This document shows positions 9,794 through 21,720 of a stretch of 26,122 nt of DNA, in pieces; positions within the stretch are counted from its first letter, which is position 1, and every line of letters begins with the position of its first letter. Location: assembly GCA_000310025.1 (NCBI GenBank), contig FN649740.1:4309762-4335883 (forward strand). Reading direction: 5' to 3'. The notes under the pieces are model-generated. The model ran no database searches and was not told the origin of the DNA. It saw nothing but the letters and a program-made list of their open reading frames with translations. The DNA is from Ectocarpus siliculosus. Its lineage: Eukaryota; Sar; Phaeophyceae; Ectocarpales; Ectocarpaceae. The translations under genes and the position numbers were made by a program.

Positions 9794-10340
9794 ATGTAGG
9801 TTACCCACGGCCACCGCCAGCCTCGGTGGCAAAGTGGCAGGCTTGCCCACAACCGAGTAGTTCGGACCAAACCGACGGGAATTGCAGGTCGAAGCAACGC
9901 GATACGGGCAGGGTGAACGAGCGACCACCACCACCACCCCGGAGAAGGTGACCGAGTTCACCAATGTTCTCCTCGAAGCGGTGAGGGCGATACTACCCGA
10001 GGAACCGCGGAGACGACGCACGCAGGACGGAGTGGTGTGAGACCCCAGAGACAAGAGCAGCGCTGGAAGAGGCCCTTGCCAAGCGGCGGGAAGCGCGACG
10101 AGCGATGAAGGACAATTGAAACACAGCAATGTGGAGGGCTCCGTCAAAGCAGCGTGTAAGGGAGTGGCTGATGCAGCAGTCGAAACGGGCAGATATATAT
10201 GCCCACCTGTAGACCGATGTGTGACGGAACTCAAAGCGATCTACAAGGACCACGATACGCGAGGACTCTACCATACCTACCTCAAGAGGTCGGTGGGCTC
10301 AGTGGGGGTCCGTTGCGCACGAGAATTTCGTGCTGACTTT
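9794..10340 (+). pseudogene. LINE fragment, continuation after the insertion (endonuclease-RT linker)
   Basis: The reading resumes with VTEFTNVLLEAVRAILPEEP, then RRRRTQDGVV, then in other frames NVEGSVKAACKGVADAAVE and TELKAIYKDHDTRGLYHTYL and KRSVGSVG. This matches the region between endonuclease and reverse transcriptase in the same LINE family. It has several stops and frame changes. No reverse-transcriptase motif such as FADD is seen afterwards, so the copy is truncated at about 10340. Confidence 0.7.
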
Positions 10341-12723
10341 CGGGACACGCGTATGTGCTTAGTTTTCCCTCTAAGCATTCTTTGCTTCGTACCACTAAAT
10401 ACTGCCCGCTCGACTTTTGTGGAGGAGGTGGCTTGGGATAAGGGGGGGGGGGGGGGGGGACTCAGGTCAATACGGGTCTCTCCTTCGATGATGACGGCGA
10501 CACGGTCTGGTGTCGGTTGGACTTGAAAAGCACCGTCCCCGCTGGCTTGACAGATATAGGTCTCGTGTGGAGTTGTGTCAACGGTTTCGGTCGGGGCTGA
10601 GATGCCGATCATTGTCCGGATTTTACTGTCCCTCTACTACGCTCTTACTCCTTTCTATGGGAGTGGGCGTGGGAAGAGGGGGCTGCCCTTTAGTCCCGCC
10701 GCTAATGTTCCTCTTTCGCCCATCGTATCATTCATAGGGTTGGGTGGTTTTCCACGGGAAAAAAAAACAGGAGAGGGAGTCCTAGGCGGTGAGGAGATTA
10801 ACGTGGTAGCCAGCCCGCAGTTACGCGCGCTATTCATTTTTGAGGCAAGGTGGTCCGTTGCCGGATGGCTTCGAGGGCGTCGCCACAAGCAGCGGGAAAG
10901 CGACAATAACCCGCAACACGCCAGCTATTGTCCTTGTTGAGTTGATATGAAAATGGTGAAACCGTTTGAACCTTGTTCTTCTTTTCGAGAACCAACACCG
11001 GTCGACACGTCCGATGTACACCGAAAAGCGGTGGCTGAGGCCGAAATGGATGGATGGATGAACCGAAAATACACACGACACATAACCTAGAGGGCTTGCT
11101 TGTGTTCGAACATTCAGATGGTGCAACGTCCGCTGTGGACGGTTGGGGAAAGCGTCTGGACTGCTGAAATCACAAATCAAAGGGGAGGAAACCGGGGGAC
11201 ATGGCGGTCGTGCCGAAGCGGGGAACTGAAATTGTTGTCGTCGTGTCGTGGGCGTGGCAGGAAGGGGAGGCGCAGTATACCGTTCTGCATGTTTTTTTGT
11301 TATTTTCTTCACAAAATGGAGGGCAGGACTGAATTGTTTTTTACGGGTGGGTGGACTGCAGGAGATGGAGCCTGCATGTAGATCTCATCATCCCCAAATG
11401 GCACGAAGCAGGATGCTGATGCTGCTTGGTGGAGAGGGATACAGCGGCGATCGACCACCGCCGGCGAAGCGAAATATCCGAAATGAACGGCGTGCTGGTG
11501 AAGTGAAACATCCAGCGCATGAGAGCGTGTGTGTGCGCCCCGAAAAATATATTGGTGGGCAAACAAACGTGAGAGAAGCAGTGCTCGAAGCCGCCGAAAA
11601 CTGACCACATTGACAGCTTGGCCCGGGGGTGGAGTGGTCCCCTGCCTGCCCTTGGCCACACGACACTAACAACCTCTCGACACCACGAACATCCGAGCAA
11701 GAAGAAACGTGCCACAGCCCACCAGGCTGTGCGTGTGTCTTGACGATGAAAAGCTCGTCTCGATCTCTGCTCAAAGTACTCCTCTACCTTCTAGCACCCG
11801 TACGGTTACTACTGACGCGGGCACGTACCGTAGAGGCAGGCTACAGTAACCACCATCACCCAAATTAATCCTCACGGAAAAAAACTAGATGAATTAATCG
11901 AAGGGCCAGAAAACTCAACCCAAAACGCGATCATCAACGGAAAGAAACATTATCATTTGTGCTTTACGGACGGCCAATTTTCCACAACCCGAACCCGTCC
12001 TCCATGCGCCTCATGTATCTTACAAGGTTGTCATGTCGACCAAGGCTTCCAACAGTAGTACGCGATTTCACCCAAGGCCACCTCTCCCCCAAGCTCCCCT
12101 CTACCGCGTTCGTTCATGAACCACGCAATTTCACGCGAGGCCCATAATCTGTTGCCCGATACGCCCACGCAAGTTTTTTACCGAAAGCCGCTACCAACCA
12201 AACATGCATCCGTTCCCTCCAAGCTCGCCGTCCGTACAAGGGGCACGGGCAAGCTACTCTGCGCTTAGCTGCCGTGCAAGAGGCACGTACGTGTGTCATA
12301 ACCACGAAACCAACAGTACACCGCACAGGCCTGCCAGACTAGAAGGCTTCTGCAGGTGAATAAAAACGCAATCATGATGATGACACATACCGGCACAATA
12401 TTTATGTGCCCGAACAAACTAGTAAACTTGGTACCTGTACTTCTTCTTGCGCCGCCATGGGATACTGCCGTAATTTCGCGGGCATCACTTGCTGGAAGGG
12501 CGAAAAGCTGTACCCTGTTTCTCGATCCTAGCTTTCTGATCAACTGCAAAAAACATGGAATCAATAACTACTGTGTATCTTCTGCCTGCCTCACGTGCCA
12601 GATGTAAAGGACAATATGTCTCATCCCTGGTACAGGACCCCCGTATCGTGAGAGCGATCATGATCAGTTGACGGGGGAGCTATCAAAACGCCCAACCCAT
12701 CGTCACACAACCGACCCCCCCCG
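10341..12723. other. Spacer; no gene seen
   Basis: I find no exon chain, known domain or conserved frame here. It contains a run of about 18 G (10442-10459), which breaks any frame across it, and short degenerate direct repeats around 12060-12140 (CGATTTCACCCAAGGCC against CAATTTCACGCGAGGCC). It does not align to either arm. Several frames of 100-160 codons exist but are low in complexity and overlap one another. Confidence 0.4.
10442..10459 (+). repeat. Poly-G run
   Basis: About 18 consecutive G. It resembles the C/G tracts that bound the dispersed repeat, but no copy of that repeat is recognisable next to it. Confidence 0.9.
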
Positions 12724-14529
12724 TCTAAGTCAACCTGGAGAAAGGAGCAAAAATACCTACATACCATACCACCATCATCCCCTCTACCATGCTACAGGCG
12801 CGTTCTCGTAAGGCATCGTCGCGTGAGGCTATCAAATAACCGCCATCAACTATCGATCTTTGCGCATACTCTCTCTCTCGCGTCAGTCACCGCACCGCTT
12901 AACAATAGCCGCAGTAGAACACGTGAATAAATACTCGCTGAATAGACAATAACGACAACAAAGAACCGCTGATTGAAATGAATTTCACCCAGCGCCCGCC
13001 TACAGCGCTTTCACGTGCAAACATAAACATATACGAGTGGCGAATTCACTAGCGGTTGCGCAAAAGCACCGCATTGTTACCGCACCGCATCATAATCCCG
13101 GGACAGACAGGAGCTACATAAAGACAGAATAACAAGTAGCCCGAATTACAAAGTTATCGGCGCCGCCTGCGCTTTTTCACATGCAAACATGTACGAGTAT
13201 GCCACCGTTAAGAAATGTCTTCTACGCACATGTATGAATAATAGATAGGAAAATGCTGCTAGTATACCTTATGCACCGGCAGATGCAAAAAAAGGCCAAA
13301 AGTAAATTATTTCTGCATGCAACGATTTTTGCGAAAGCATATGCCCCTGTACCTGAAGACCGGAAGCCATCATGCCTGAAACAAAAAAAAAAAATCCACC
13401 CTGGTTGCAATGGACAGACCACGACATCCATCAACTCGAGAGGACCAAAACATCGATCATCGTTCGCATGTGAAAGAAGAGCGAAAACAAGAAGAAAAAA
13501 AACAAGGACAGAACAACACCCGGAGATGACCAGAACACGAATCATAAAACAATTACTTGTTTGTGCCACACGTTCTTGCCAGAGCAAATCGACCGGGGCG
13601 CCAGCAGAGCCAACAGAGCACCACCCGCCAAACGACGTTGACTCTACAGCAGGCCCCGAAGAGGGGAAGCAGAAAGACCAACACAAACAACGAACAGAAG
13701 GGATATGCCCCAAAGAGGGGCAGCAGAGGGACCAACAACAACAACAACAATAACAAGGGAACAAGATGGACGTTACTTTAAGCTTCAATAATACAGTACA
13801 GTAAAGGTTCTGGGGTTTTCGTCTACCACATGCACGCATGTCCAAAAGTCGCCCAAAGCAGGCCAAATCTCGCGTGGATCCTCCTATCACCCATCTTTGC
13901 AGCAGAGTTGCGTGCAGCGAACCGTAGACCCCCATGTCCTCCCGCAAACAACAGACGTCAACAGAAGCGGCAAGCCCCGGTTGTCGGAAGGCATGTGCTT
14001 CTGTTAATTGGCAACACAGTGGCTGGCATCCGCAAAGAAATAAAAAAAAACCAACATCCGCGCCCAAAACAAGTGTTACACAGGCCGGCATCCGCAAAAG
14101 AAAAACAGTCGAGAAATCATGCCCAACGCGACCAGGCATGGAAGATGTCAATACATCAATCAATGCATCAATGAAAAAGGGGCTGAGCATTGCCTCGACC
14201 CAATTCACAGGAACCTAATATTGTCCACTCGGAACCAAATGGCTGACCCGGCCGGTGGGCTGTTGTTGTGGTTGTAAAGCTTACACCAGCCTTCCTCCCG
14301 CTCTTTTCCTTCTCAGGCCGTGCGTTTTTGGTACGTACGACAAGCAGAGGTCGGAAACACCGACAATATCACGAAAAACGCAAAAAAAAAAGACAAAAAT
14401 TGTGTTTCTCAACCGCGTCTCGCGCCAGAGTAAAATACCAATACTCTTTTGCCTCCGACACACAACAATCATCTTTGCCGGCGTCATCCGTAAGGGAAGA
14501 AGCATCCGTCCTCAAGGCCGCTGCCGACA
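12724..14529. other. Inner part of right arm; no gene supported
   Basis: This aligns patchily with 6100-7690. It includes an A-rich stretch and a duplicated AGAGGGGCAGCAGA(A/G)GGACCAAC-type unit (about 13657-13750). See the rejected 328-codon minus-strand frame. Confidence 0.4.
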
Positions 14530-14937
14530 ACAACGAGCGACGTCAACATCACGCTACACTCACGCCGAACGAAGCAAACTCCCACCGCCCGGCCCAAACC
14601 TCTCCGTTGCTGCTGCCCTTCATCTTCTCACTCCGTCCCTTCCGCCAACAGCAACGACTCCGCACCGAGTGCCCCGGCGTTTATTGCTACCCCCCCACCG
14701 CCGGTCGCGGGCCCCCCTCCGCCGCCCCACGCAAACGGCTGCGACACCCCCCCCCTACGGGGAGGAGCAGCAGAAGCAGAAACAGAAACATATTCGACCG
14801 AGTTGACGGAACTTCTGCCCGCGACGCTGGGGCCGCCGGCACCGCTGGGAGACGTGTTGATAGACGGAGCCCCCCAAAAGGTGGAGGGTATCGCCACCGT
14901 GCTCGCAACCGAGTGCCCCCCGGGGTCCCGGGCATAA
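14530..14937 (+). pseudogene. Gene 2, right copy: same frame with indels
   Basis: The 3' part is open and matches the left copy: PKPLRCCCPSSSHS, PPPPVAGPPPPPH, EAETETYSTELTELLP, DGAPQKVEGIATVLATEC, then TAA at 14935-14937. Relative to the left copy there is one extra T near 14450, a 5-base insertion (GCTAC) near 14553 and a 1-base loss near 14576, so the upstream part changes frame. Either this copy is broken, or the changed part is intron or UTR. Confidence 0.38.
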
Positions 14938-15120
14938 ATCCTTCTCCACACGGTCGATCGCGGGGGTGCGAAGTGGAGAAGTTAGATTTGTTAGCCTTGT
15001 CGTAAATATCAGGGTGTAGTACGTCTCTCGTCGAATGCTTCGGATCGAGACGCGAGCCTTGGTCACATATGTACCATGTAACGACCTTACAGTAGGGCTA
15101 TACCGTAGCGGTGGGTGACA

Positions 15121-15290
15121 TGACGCAAGATACCACACCACCTGGATCGATTTTCAAGCTCGACTACTCCATCAGAGATCGCACCCCCTGGACCAATTTT
15201 CAAAGCTTGGTTACTTCGCGACGAGGGGGGTGTCTAAACCAAACCAACAATAGTTTTTCGGAAAGTTCTCGACCAGACAATTCTAACGAC
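15121..15290 (+). repeat. Dispersed motif copies, related to 18425-18600
   Basis: Two copies of CTGGA(C/T)C(A/G)ATTTTCAA lie at about 15140 and 15190, followed by an inverted copy of TCTGGTCGAGA(G/A)CT(C/T)TCCG at about 15258-15280. The same two modules occur at 18448-18475 and 18508-18535 in one orientation. They are not at matching places in the two arms, which suggests a small mobile repeat. Confidence 0.5.
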
Positions 15291-15440
15291 ACCAATGCTC
15301 GGTACGTCTGCTGGGGAGAACACTCGTTCCTACAACAAAAAATTAATAACTGAGCTTTGGTGACGTCGACGCAAAGACTCATAAGGAAAACTCTCCTACA
15401 AAACGACTCCATCTGCTCCCGATGGCACCAATATGTTGCA

Positions 15441-15809
15441 TTAGTATTTCTCATCCATCCCGTTCCCGGTGTCGCCTAAAAACTCTCGGAAAAAAAAATA
15501 GACTACAGTTGGCAACACAGCAACGTAACCTTGCCAACGCAACAACTGCAACGGTACCATATCATCCCACCTGCTGCTGATGTCGATGGGCGAGTCGGGA
15601 GGGTCGTCCGGGTCCACCTCCCAGGCGGGGGCTGCCTCAAGGTCTTCCATCTTCCCGTCTTCGACGGCCTTAGCGAAGCCGGCACCGTCATCGGGACCGA
15701 GGGCGTCATCGAGCTTCTGCTGCTTTGTCTTCTTGACCTTGGTCTTCTTGGGGCCGATGATCTTGTCCAGCTGTTTCTCGTTGACGATATCGACTCCCAG
15801 TACCATGTC
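15441..15809 (-). CDS. Gene R exon 15: acidic tail with extended C terminus
   Basis: The acceptor is CTACTCAG. The exon encodes an acidic cytosolic tail (DMVLGVDIVNEKQLDKI, KKTKVKKTKQQ, DDPPDSPIDISSRWDDM). Where gene L has TAA after WDDM, this copy reads GTA and continues for 38 more residues, VPLQLLRWQG to NGMDEKY, ending in TAA at 15441. A run of eight T in the extension makes the frame sensitive to a sequencing indel. Confidence 0.8.
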   Translation of the reverse strand, partial: DMVLGVDIVNEKQLDKIIGPKKTKVKKTKQQKLDDALGPDDGAGFAKAVEDGKMEDLEAAPAWEVDPDDPPDSPIDISSRWDDMVPLQLLRWQGYVAVLPTVVYFFFREFLGDTGNGMDEKY

Positions 15810-16032
15810 CTGAGTAGGCAGGGCAAGCGCGTCAAGATCAGAACCAAGGTGTATTGCTTGCAGCGGGAGGTGGCAACCAGACGTCATCACCAACAGAGGG
15901 AAAACTTCGATTTCACAAAAGGAAGAAAAAAAGGCTCTCCGAAAAATGGTGCAAGGAAAACAATCATCATCCCATCCGCGAACGGGACCTCTCTCTCTCC
16001 CTCCCTCTCTCTCCCTCTCTCTCCCTCTCTCT

Positions 16033-16084
<52 letters not shown>

Positions 16085-19000
16085 GTCTATCTGTTTGTCT
16101 GTCGGTTCGTCTGTCTGTCTCTGTCTGTCTCGCCTGCACGTGTCGTCTGCTGAAGGAGGCCTTAGCTGCGGCCAAGGTATTCCAGAAGATGGACAGGAAG
16201 AAGAGCACGTTGACGATGATCAGGACGACCGAGTATACCTCGCAGCCCCTAGAGTCCGGGCTGGCCACGTTGGCCTTGATCATCAGGGCCTGTGTTTTTT
16301 CACGTAAAACAAGTCGACGAAAGGAACACTTGAGATCTAGAACAAAAACGTTAGGAAAAACAAAATCATTCGGGCCGTTTCTTCCGCGAAAAAAAGTGAT
16401 GCACGGAAGACTTACACGATCCATAGAACAAAGAGAAACAAATGAACCTTGAGGAAAAACAGCAACATTTATTGCTTCCGGTATATGAACGACATTATAG
16501 AACACAGGACATCCAACTCTAAAGCAGAGGAGTCTCTGGGCTTACGTATTTCAAGTCTGTTAACACGACTAAGATACGAAACAATCAGTATTACCAGCCG
16601 GCATAAAGGATGAAGGTGCAGCTTTCGAAGCACCGTCGTACAGCCAGTACTTGGTCCTTTCACCGGCAATTCTGTCGTCTAGTCTAATCCTGGTCTTTTG
16701 ATTCAAGTATCAAGATCTCACTATTTAGAAACGAGATAAAGTCGGAACAGAGCCTCCCGTCTCACCAGGAAATTAGTGAAGAATATCACCAGGCATCCCT
16801 GATGGGGTTTCCATTGAGGAGGGGGTGGGGCAGCGACGAACGGAGGTCGGGAAAGGTTAGGGTTAGGGCTGTACCTGAGGACCGTAGACGTCTAATGTGT
16901 CAGTCATCTTCGCTTTGATACCGTAGCACCACTTGGCTGTACGCAAGGGCCTTAGGCATTTTTCGTGTCAGGCATGCTGGCTATTTTTTCGTACAAGAAT
17001 GCCACATGGGACGTCAAACTTACCTGGGCAGCCAAGCCAATTCTTGCTTCTGCAAGGAGCATGCAAACGGCCATGCCATGTTGGGGGATGCGGAAGAATA
17101 CAGGAAGCTGCTTTTTAACCACTGTGCAGATGATGCCTCATACTCTAATACACAGATTCATTCATTCATTCCTGGCCTGTTAAGCTGACAACTCTACTGG
17201 ACTATGAAGATGGCATGCATCCAGCTGTAAGTGCGTATGCTACCACAGTACACGGAAATCAAAGTCAACAAGAAAAAAAAAACCTGTGTGCCATTCCTCC
17301 GGTGTGATATTCCCCCTACGTCAAACGTACACCAGGTAGTCTTGACCGAAAGGTGCGTGGTCTAGACCGGCCCCAAAGAAGACGGGACATACACACACGT
17401 ACACACTCTTTGCACGAGAGCGAGGAGCGAGGAGCGAGGAAGGAGGTTCTTTCGAAGGAGGTTCTTGTTCATTCTCACCGTACGGTAGAGCTGCATGTCG
17501 AGGTGGTCCGTGTGTGGCCGAAGGAGTTCAAACACCAACAGGCTGTTCGGTTTCGCAAACAACGCAGACGAACGAATATCATGGTGTGAGGGGGGAGACA
17601 ACGGAAGACACACCAGACCAGAATGTCAGCCAGGAGGTGGGAAACAAACAACACCTTCTAGGTTCTCCTTACTATGGCAGGGGAAACCATCAGCGTTAAC
17701 GGCAATTCACGAAGGAATTGGCAACAAACTCCGCAATAAAACGACCGCAACAACAATGACTGGACGGCAGCAGGTAAGTTTGTGTCCATATTCTCCGGAG
17801 TACAAACCTAAGGAATACGAGCACGCAACAACAACGACGGCAGTTATGTCTCACGCTTGTTTCGTACGTACACACACACCTAAGGAAGGCGAAGACGCAA
17901 CCGAAGGCCACCTGTCCCGGCGTGTCAGGCGCGAGGAACACCAGCAGCCCCGTCAGCAGTAGACGCCGCAAGCACTCGAAAACCTACCGGCCACAACAAA
18001 AAAACGGAGTTTGAGAGGGGGGGGGATACATAGTAAGGGCGCATGTCGAATACATGACCGTGTACAAGGCACTACTACTGTAGTCGGGAGAATGAGACAA
18101 CTTGAACAATTCCATCTGTGTCACACCTTTTCACCGGCCTTGGAAAGGGCGACCCGCTGCTCTAACTCGGCCTTGTACAGGGACCAGTACCGCGTTACGT
18201 TTCCTCGGGGTAGAACACTATTATTGCCGGGGTCGCCGAACAACATACCTCGTAGTAGTATCGGTTCGGGTAGTAGGCGTTCCACAGGAAAGAAGTCGGC
18301 GCAATTGCTCGGTCAGTCCTCCTCTGATTCATCTTCTCGGTCTGCCAAAACGGAAAGTTCGGAAGGTGAGGAGTTCAGCACTCGTAGCACTTCAGAGGCC
18401 GAGAATAAAACCATTAGTCTACCGTATGCGACACAAGATAACACAACCCCTGGACCGATTTTCAAAGCTCAATTTATCAACGTGGGGGTGCCGAAAATGG
18501 CAGCGTTGAAATCGTCTGGTCGAGAGCTCTCCGAAAACGTATCGGTTCGGTTATTCATCCTCTTCGTCGTGGAGCAATCGAGCTTTTCGAAAACTGTCTA
18601 GGGTGTGTGTTATCCTGTGTCGTATACGGTAGACTAGACAGTGATGACAACAATTGTCCACCGGCGGGTTTGATTTCGGCGCCAAAAAACGTTAACCGTG
18701 CTCATGATGAGGGGAAGCTCTGCTTCTCGCGATAAGTTGCCTAGTGAATGCCGATATGCCAGGCAATGTTGCGTCCGCTAGAGAGAGGTGTCGAATGGGC
18801 ACTTTGGAGTGTACGTGCCAGCTGTTTACAATCGAAATCTAATCAGCAATCAGACATTTCACTAAGCAACCAGGAAAGCAAAAGGGCAACGCAATCTATA
18901 GCATTCTTGGTCCATTTCCCCACCCAAATCTACTGAGCAATTTGGAGCAAGATACACACACATGACCCTTCATTCGCTCATCAACTGCAGCCGCGGTTTC

Positions 19001-21687
19001 ATTTCTCTGCGAGAGTTCGAACCAAATATTTTAGATGCGTTGTTCAAACTTTCTTTCATTCCAGGAAAACATACAAGTACTGTAGAAGTATTTCACCTAT
19101 ACTACGGGCGTGCAACGGGCACATAAGTTTCTCCCCGTATGCTCTCTGTGCTTCTAGCATTTAGTCCACGCCTCTTACAAGGTATGTCACACACACACAC
19201 ATACACATACGCACAACAACATGTTTGCGCCCCCGTTGGTTCTTCAGCCCCTTGTCCGTGGGTGGGTTGATGCGGGACATCTGCCTCGTGAGGAAGTAGC
19301 AGAAGGCTGCGGGGATACCGAGAGGATCTTGGGTTCTCCGCGGTGTGTTTATAGGGGCGGGGGGGGGGCAAACAAACGAGCAGACCGAAGAACAGCAGTG
19401 TGCGACAGCGGCATCAGACCAAACTCGGCGGTGGGTAGCCATACACCAAAATGACATTATGGCGGAAGGCGGACCGGCAAACGAGGCAATGAATGACACC
19501 ATCACCGCCACGACTAGCACGACGTATCATGTGTCTCCCATTTGTTTCTTTTCATGTCACGGATATTGGAAACCGCACCCCCCAACCCCCAACCAATGAG
19601 GCTAAGGGGGATCAACTATTAATAACTCACAGATGCAAATCATGGCGGCGGCGTAAGTCTTGTAGTTGTCGTGCTTGGGCGTGTCGCACTCTATCCGGAA
19701 GTCCGCTCGAAGGAAGCTCTTGCCGATCTCGGGGAAGTCTTCGCAAGCAAACGCTTGGAACACCTGTTGCATGCAACGCACATACTGTAAGGACTTGCCT
19801 TGATAATACGGTATGTTGTCATGCAACGCACATACTGTAAGGACTTGCCTTGATAATACGGTATAGGGCCGTAAGGCATGGAACGGTTACGGTACGATAC
19901 TGTATGGGATGGGCCGGCCGTGACGAGACGACAGCATGTCGGGCTGGCTCTGCATGACACCGTGTAAAGAGCGCCAGTGACAAGAGGCTGGAGTTCCGAC
20001 AAAGCTTGGGTCCCCAACGACAAAACACCACAATCTAGTGCTTGGGGGGGGTACAACAGCTGCGATGGTTGCGATAGGCACAATGCGGGTCCGCAGGAAA
20101 GAAATACTTCGTTAAGAAACGGAGGCTCAGATTTTCACCATTTATATGAAGCAAGGGTTAAGAAACACAGCTCACCGGCGGACCCTAGACTAAACTCTAT
20201 CTAACAACCTGTGCTCGAAAGCAGTGGCGACAAAAAAAGAAACTGAGCCTCGTCCCGATTTTGACGTCCGGGCCCGTTTCTGTATTGCAGTCTATATTTG
20301 TAGTACTACTCACCACCGTGGAAACCTGTGTGTACACAAGGTACAGGATAATCAGCATCATGGTGGTGTGCCTGGCGAACAGCTCCCACAGGTGGTTCTA
20401 ATGAAATGCAGACAAAAAACAGAGAAACCACACACAGCAACAGCAGCGAGAGAGGAAGAGTGGTGAGGTTGATCACTTGGGAGTAAGGGTGAGGGGGAAA
20501 AACCGACACCAGAATGACGAACGGCACGGACATCGACGAAGGCGACAAAATGAAACAACAAGACATGCCTCATGGGATGCATCTATTAGAACCATTTGAC
20601 GAGTCAGCGAAGCCGAAAATCAAACCATGTATTCAGGTCAGCCTCTACCTCTACCAGTCTAATCTGGATATTGTGGGCAGAGCCTATATACGCCGATCAT
20701 TACGTCGTATGATGCACCCACCACCGCTTTAAACAGCCGTGGAATACGAAAAAATGAAAAACCTTAACGCAACAACAGGTGCTTGCTCAAGAATCGTACA
20801 CTACAGCGTTCACAGTCGATGTTGGGGTACCCCCACAGAGAGAAAACAAGAAACGAGCCCAGGGCTAACCAAGACACTCTTTCGGTGGTGACGACACAGA
20901 CTGTACTGCAGCATCGCACGTGACAGCCACAGCGCCCCCCCTCAAGTCGGCTGGGTAGGGACGCGACGTCAACGGTCTACCGACTACGGAATGCGTTTTC
21001 GTGAGTACCCGCACCCCCCGCTCCGTCTTCTCGAGGATGCGAGATCGTTGGTCTACGGCGTGCGTTTACACGAGCACCCCCCTATCGCTCCGTCCTCTCC
21101 AGGATGCGAGGTCAACGGCCTACCCACTACGGAATGCGTTGGCATGAGTACAAACACACACATACACACACACTCGCTCCGTCCTCTCCAGGATACGAGG
21201 TCAATGGTCTACGGCATGCACCCCCCCCCCTCCCCCCCCCACCTGCTCAATGTCCGACTCGTCACCGGGGCCGTTCCTCCAGACCCTCCTAGCAGACGGC
21301 CTCGCCCTCCCCTGCCGTGCCCTCTCCGCCGCCGCCGCCGCTGCCATCGCAGAACGCGAAGCCCCCTTCCCCCGTCTAGCGGAGGCGGTAGTGGAAGCGG
21401 TCCCACGCGCAGAATCGCTCGCTCCTGCTCGGGGTCTCACGCTTCCGCTGATGCCGCTGTCGTAGGCTGCGAGCGTGGCGGCGGTGGCCGAGCTGACGCT
21501 GGTGCTGGTGTTGTTGCGGAAGCTCATATCGATTACCCTCCCCGTGCGGACGGGCCGGGCGCCGAGGTAGAAGGTGAAGCCGAGCAGGAGGAGAAGGCCC
21601 ACGGGTCCAATGGTGACGATCCTGTGATAGGAACGAAGTACCACAGAGAGGAAAAGTGACGTGTATGAAACAGGAGGCCAAACAAGA

Positions 21688-21720
<33 letters not shown>

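Larger units (their letters stand above)
12724..19527 (-). repeat. Right arm of large inverted duplication
   Basis: This is the reverse-complement partner of 192-7690. It carries exons 9-15 of gene R on the minus strand and the gene 2 frame on the plus strand. It is shorter than the left arm mainly because the roughly 1.2-kb tandem insertion at 1555-2732 is absent here. It also holds a private duplication of about 150 bp: the block with CATGCAAACAT and GCGCAAAAGCACCGC around 13010-13060 recurs in degenerate form around 13165-13215. Confidence 0.85.

Noticed and set aside
10830-11312. A 160-codon minus-strand frame in the spacer
   Set aside because: No domain, no splice context, no partner in either arm, and overlapped by equally long frames on the other strand.
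13222-14208. A 328-codon open frame on the minus strand, the longest simple ORF in the inner right arm
   Set aside because: The left-arm counterpart (6511-7020) is open only in pieces, and the two frames slip relative to each other. The product is Cys/Leu/Phe-rich with homopolymer-like runs and no recognisable domain.
15531-16307. A 258-codon plus-strand frame with long Ser-Leu repeats
   Set aside because: It is the shadow of gene R exons 14-15 plus the CT microsatellite read as Ser-Leu.
18011-18601. A 196-codon plus-strand frame
   Set aside because: It lies antisense to gene R exon 10 and its introns. Exon 10 on the minus strand has conserved phase, splice sites and a matching left copy.
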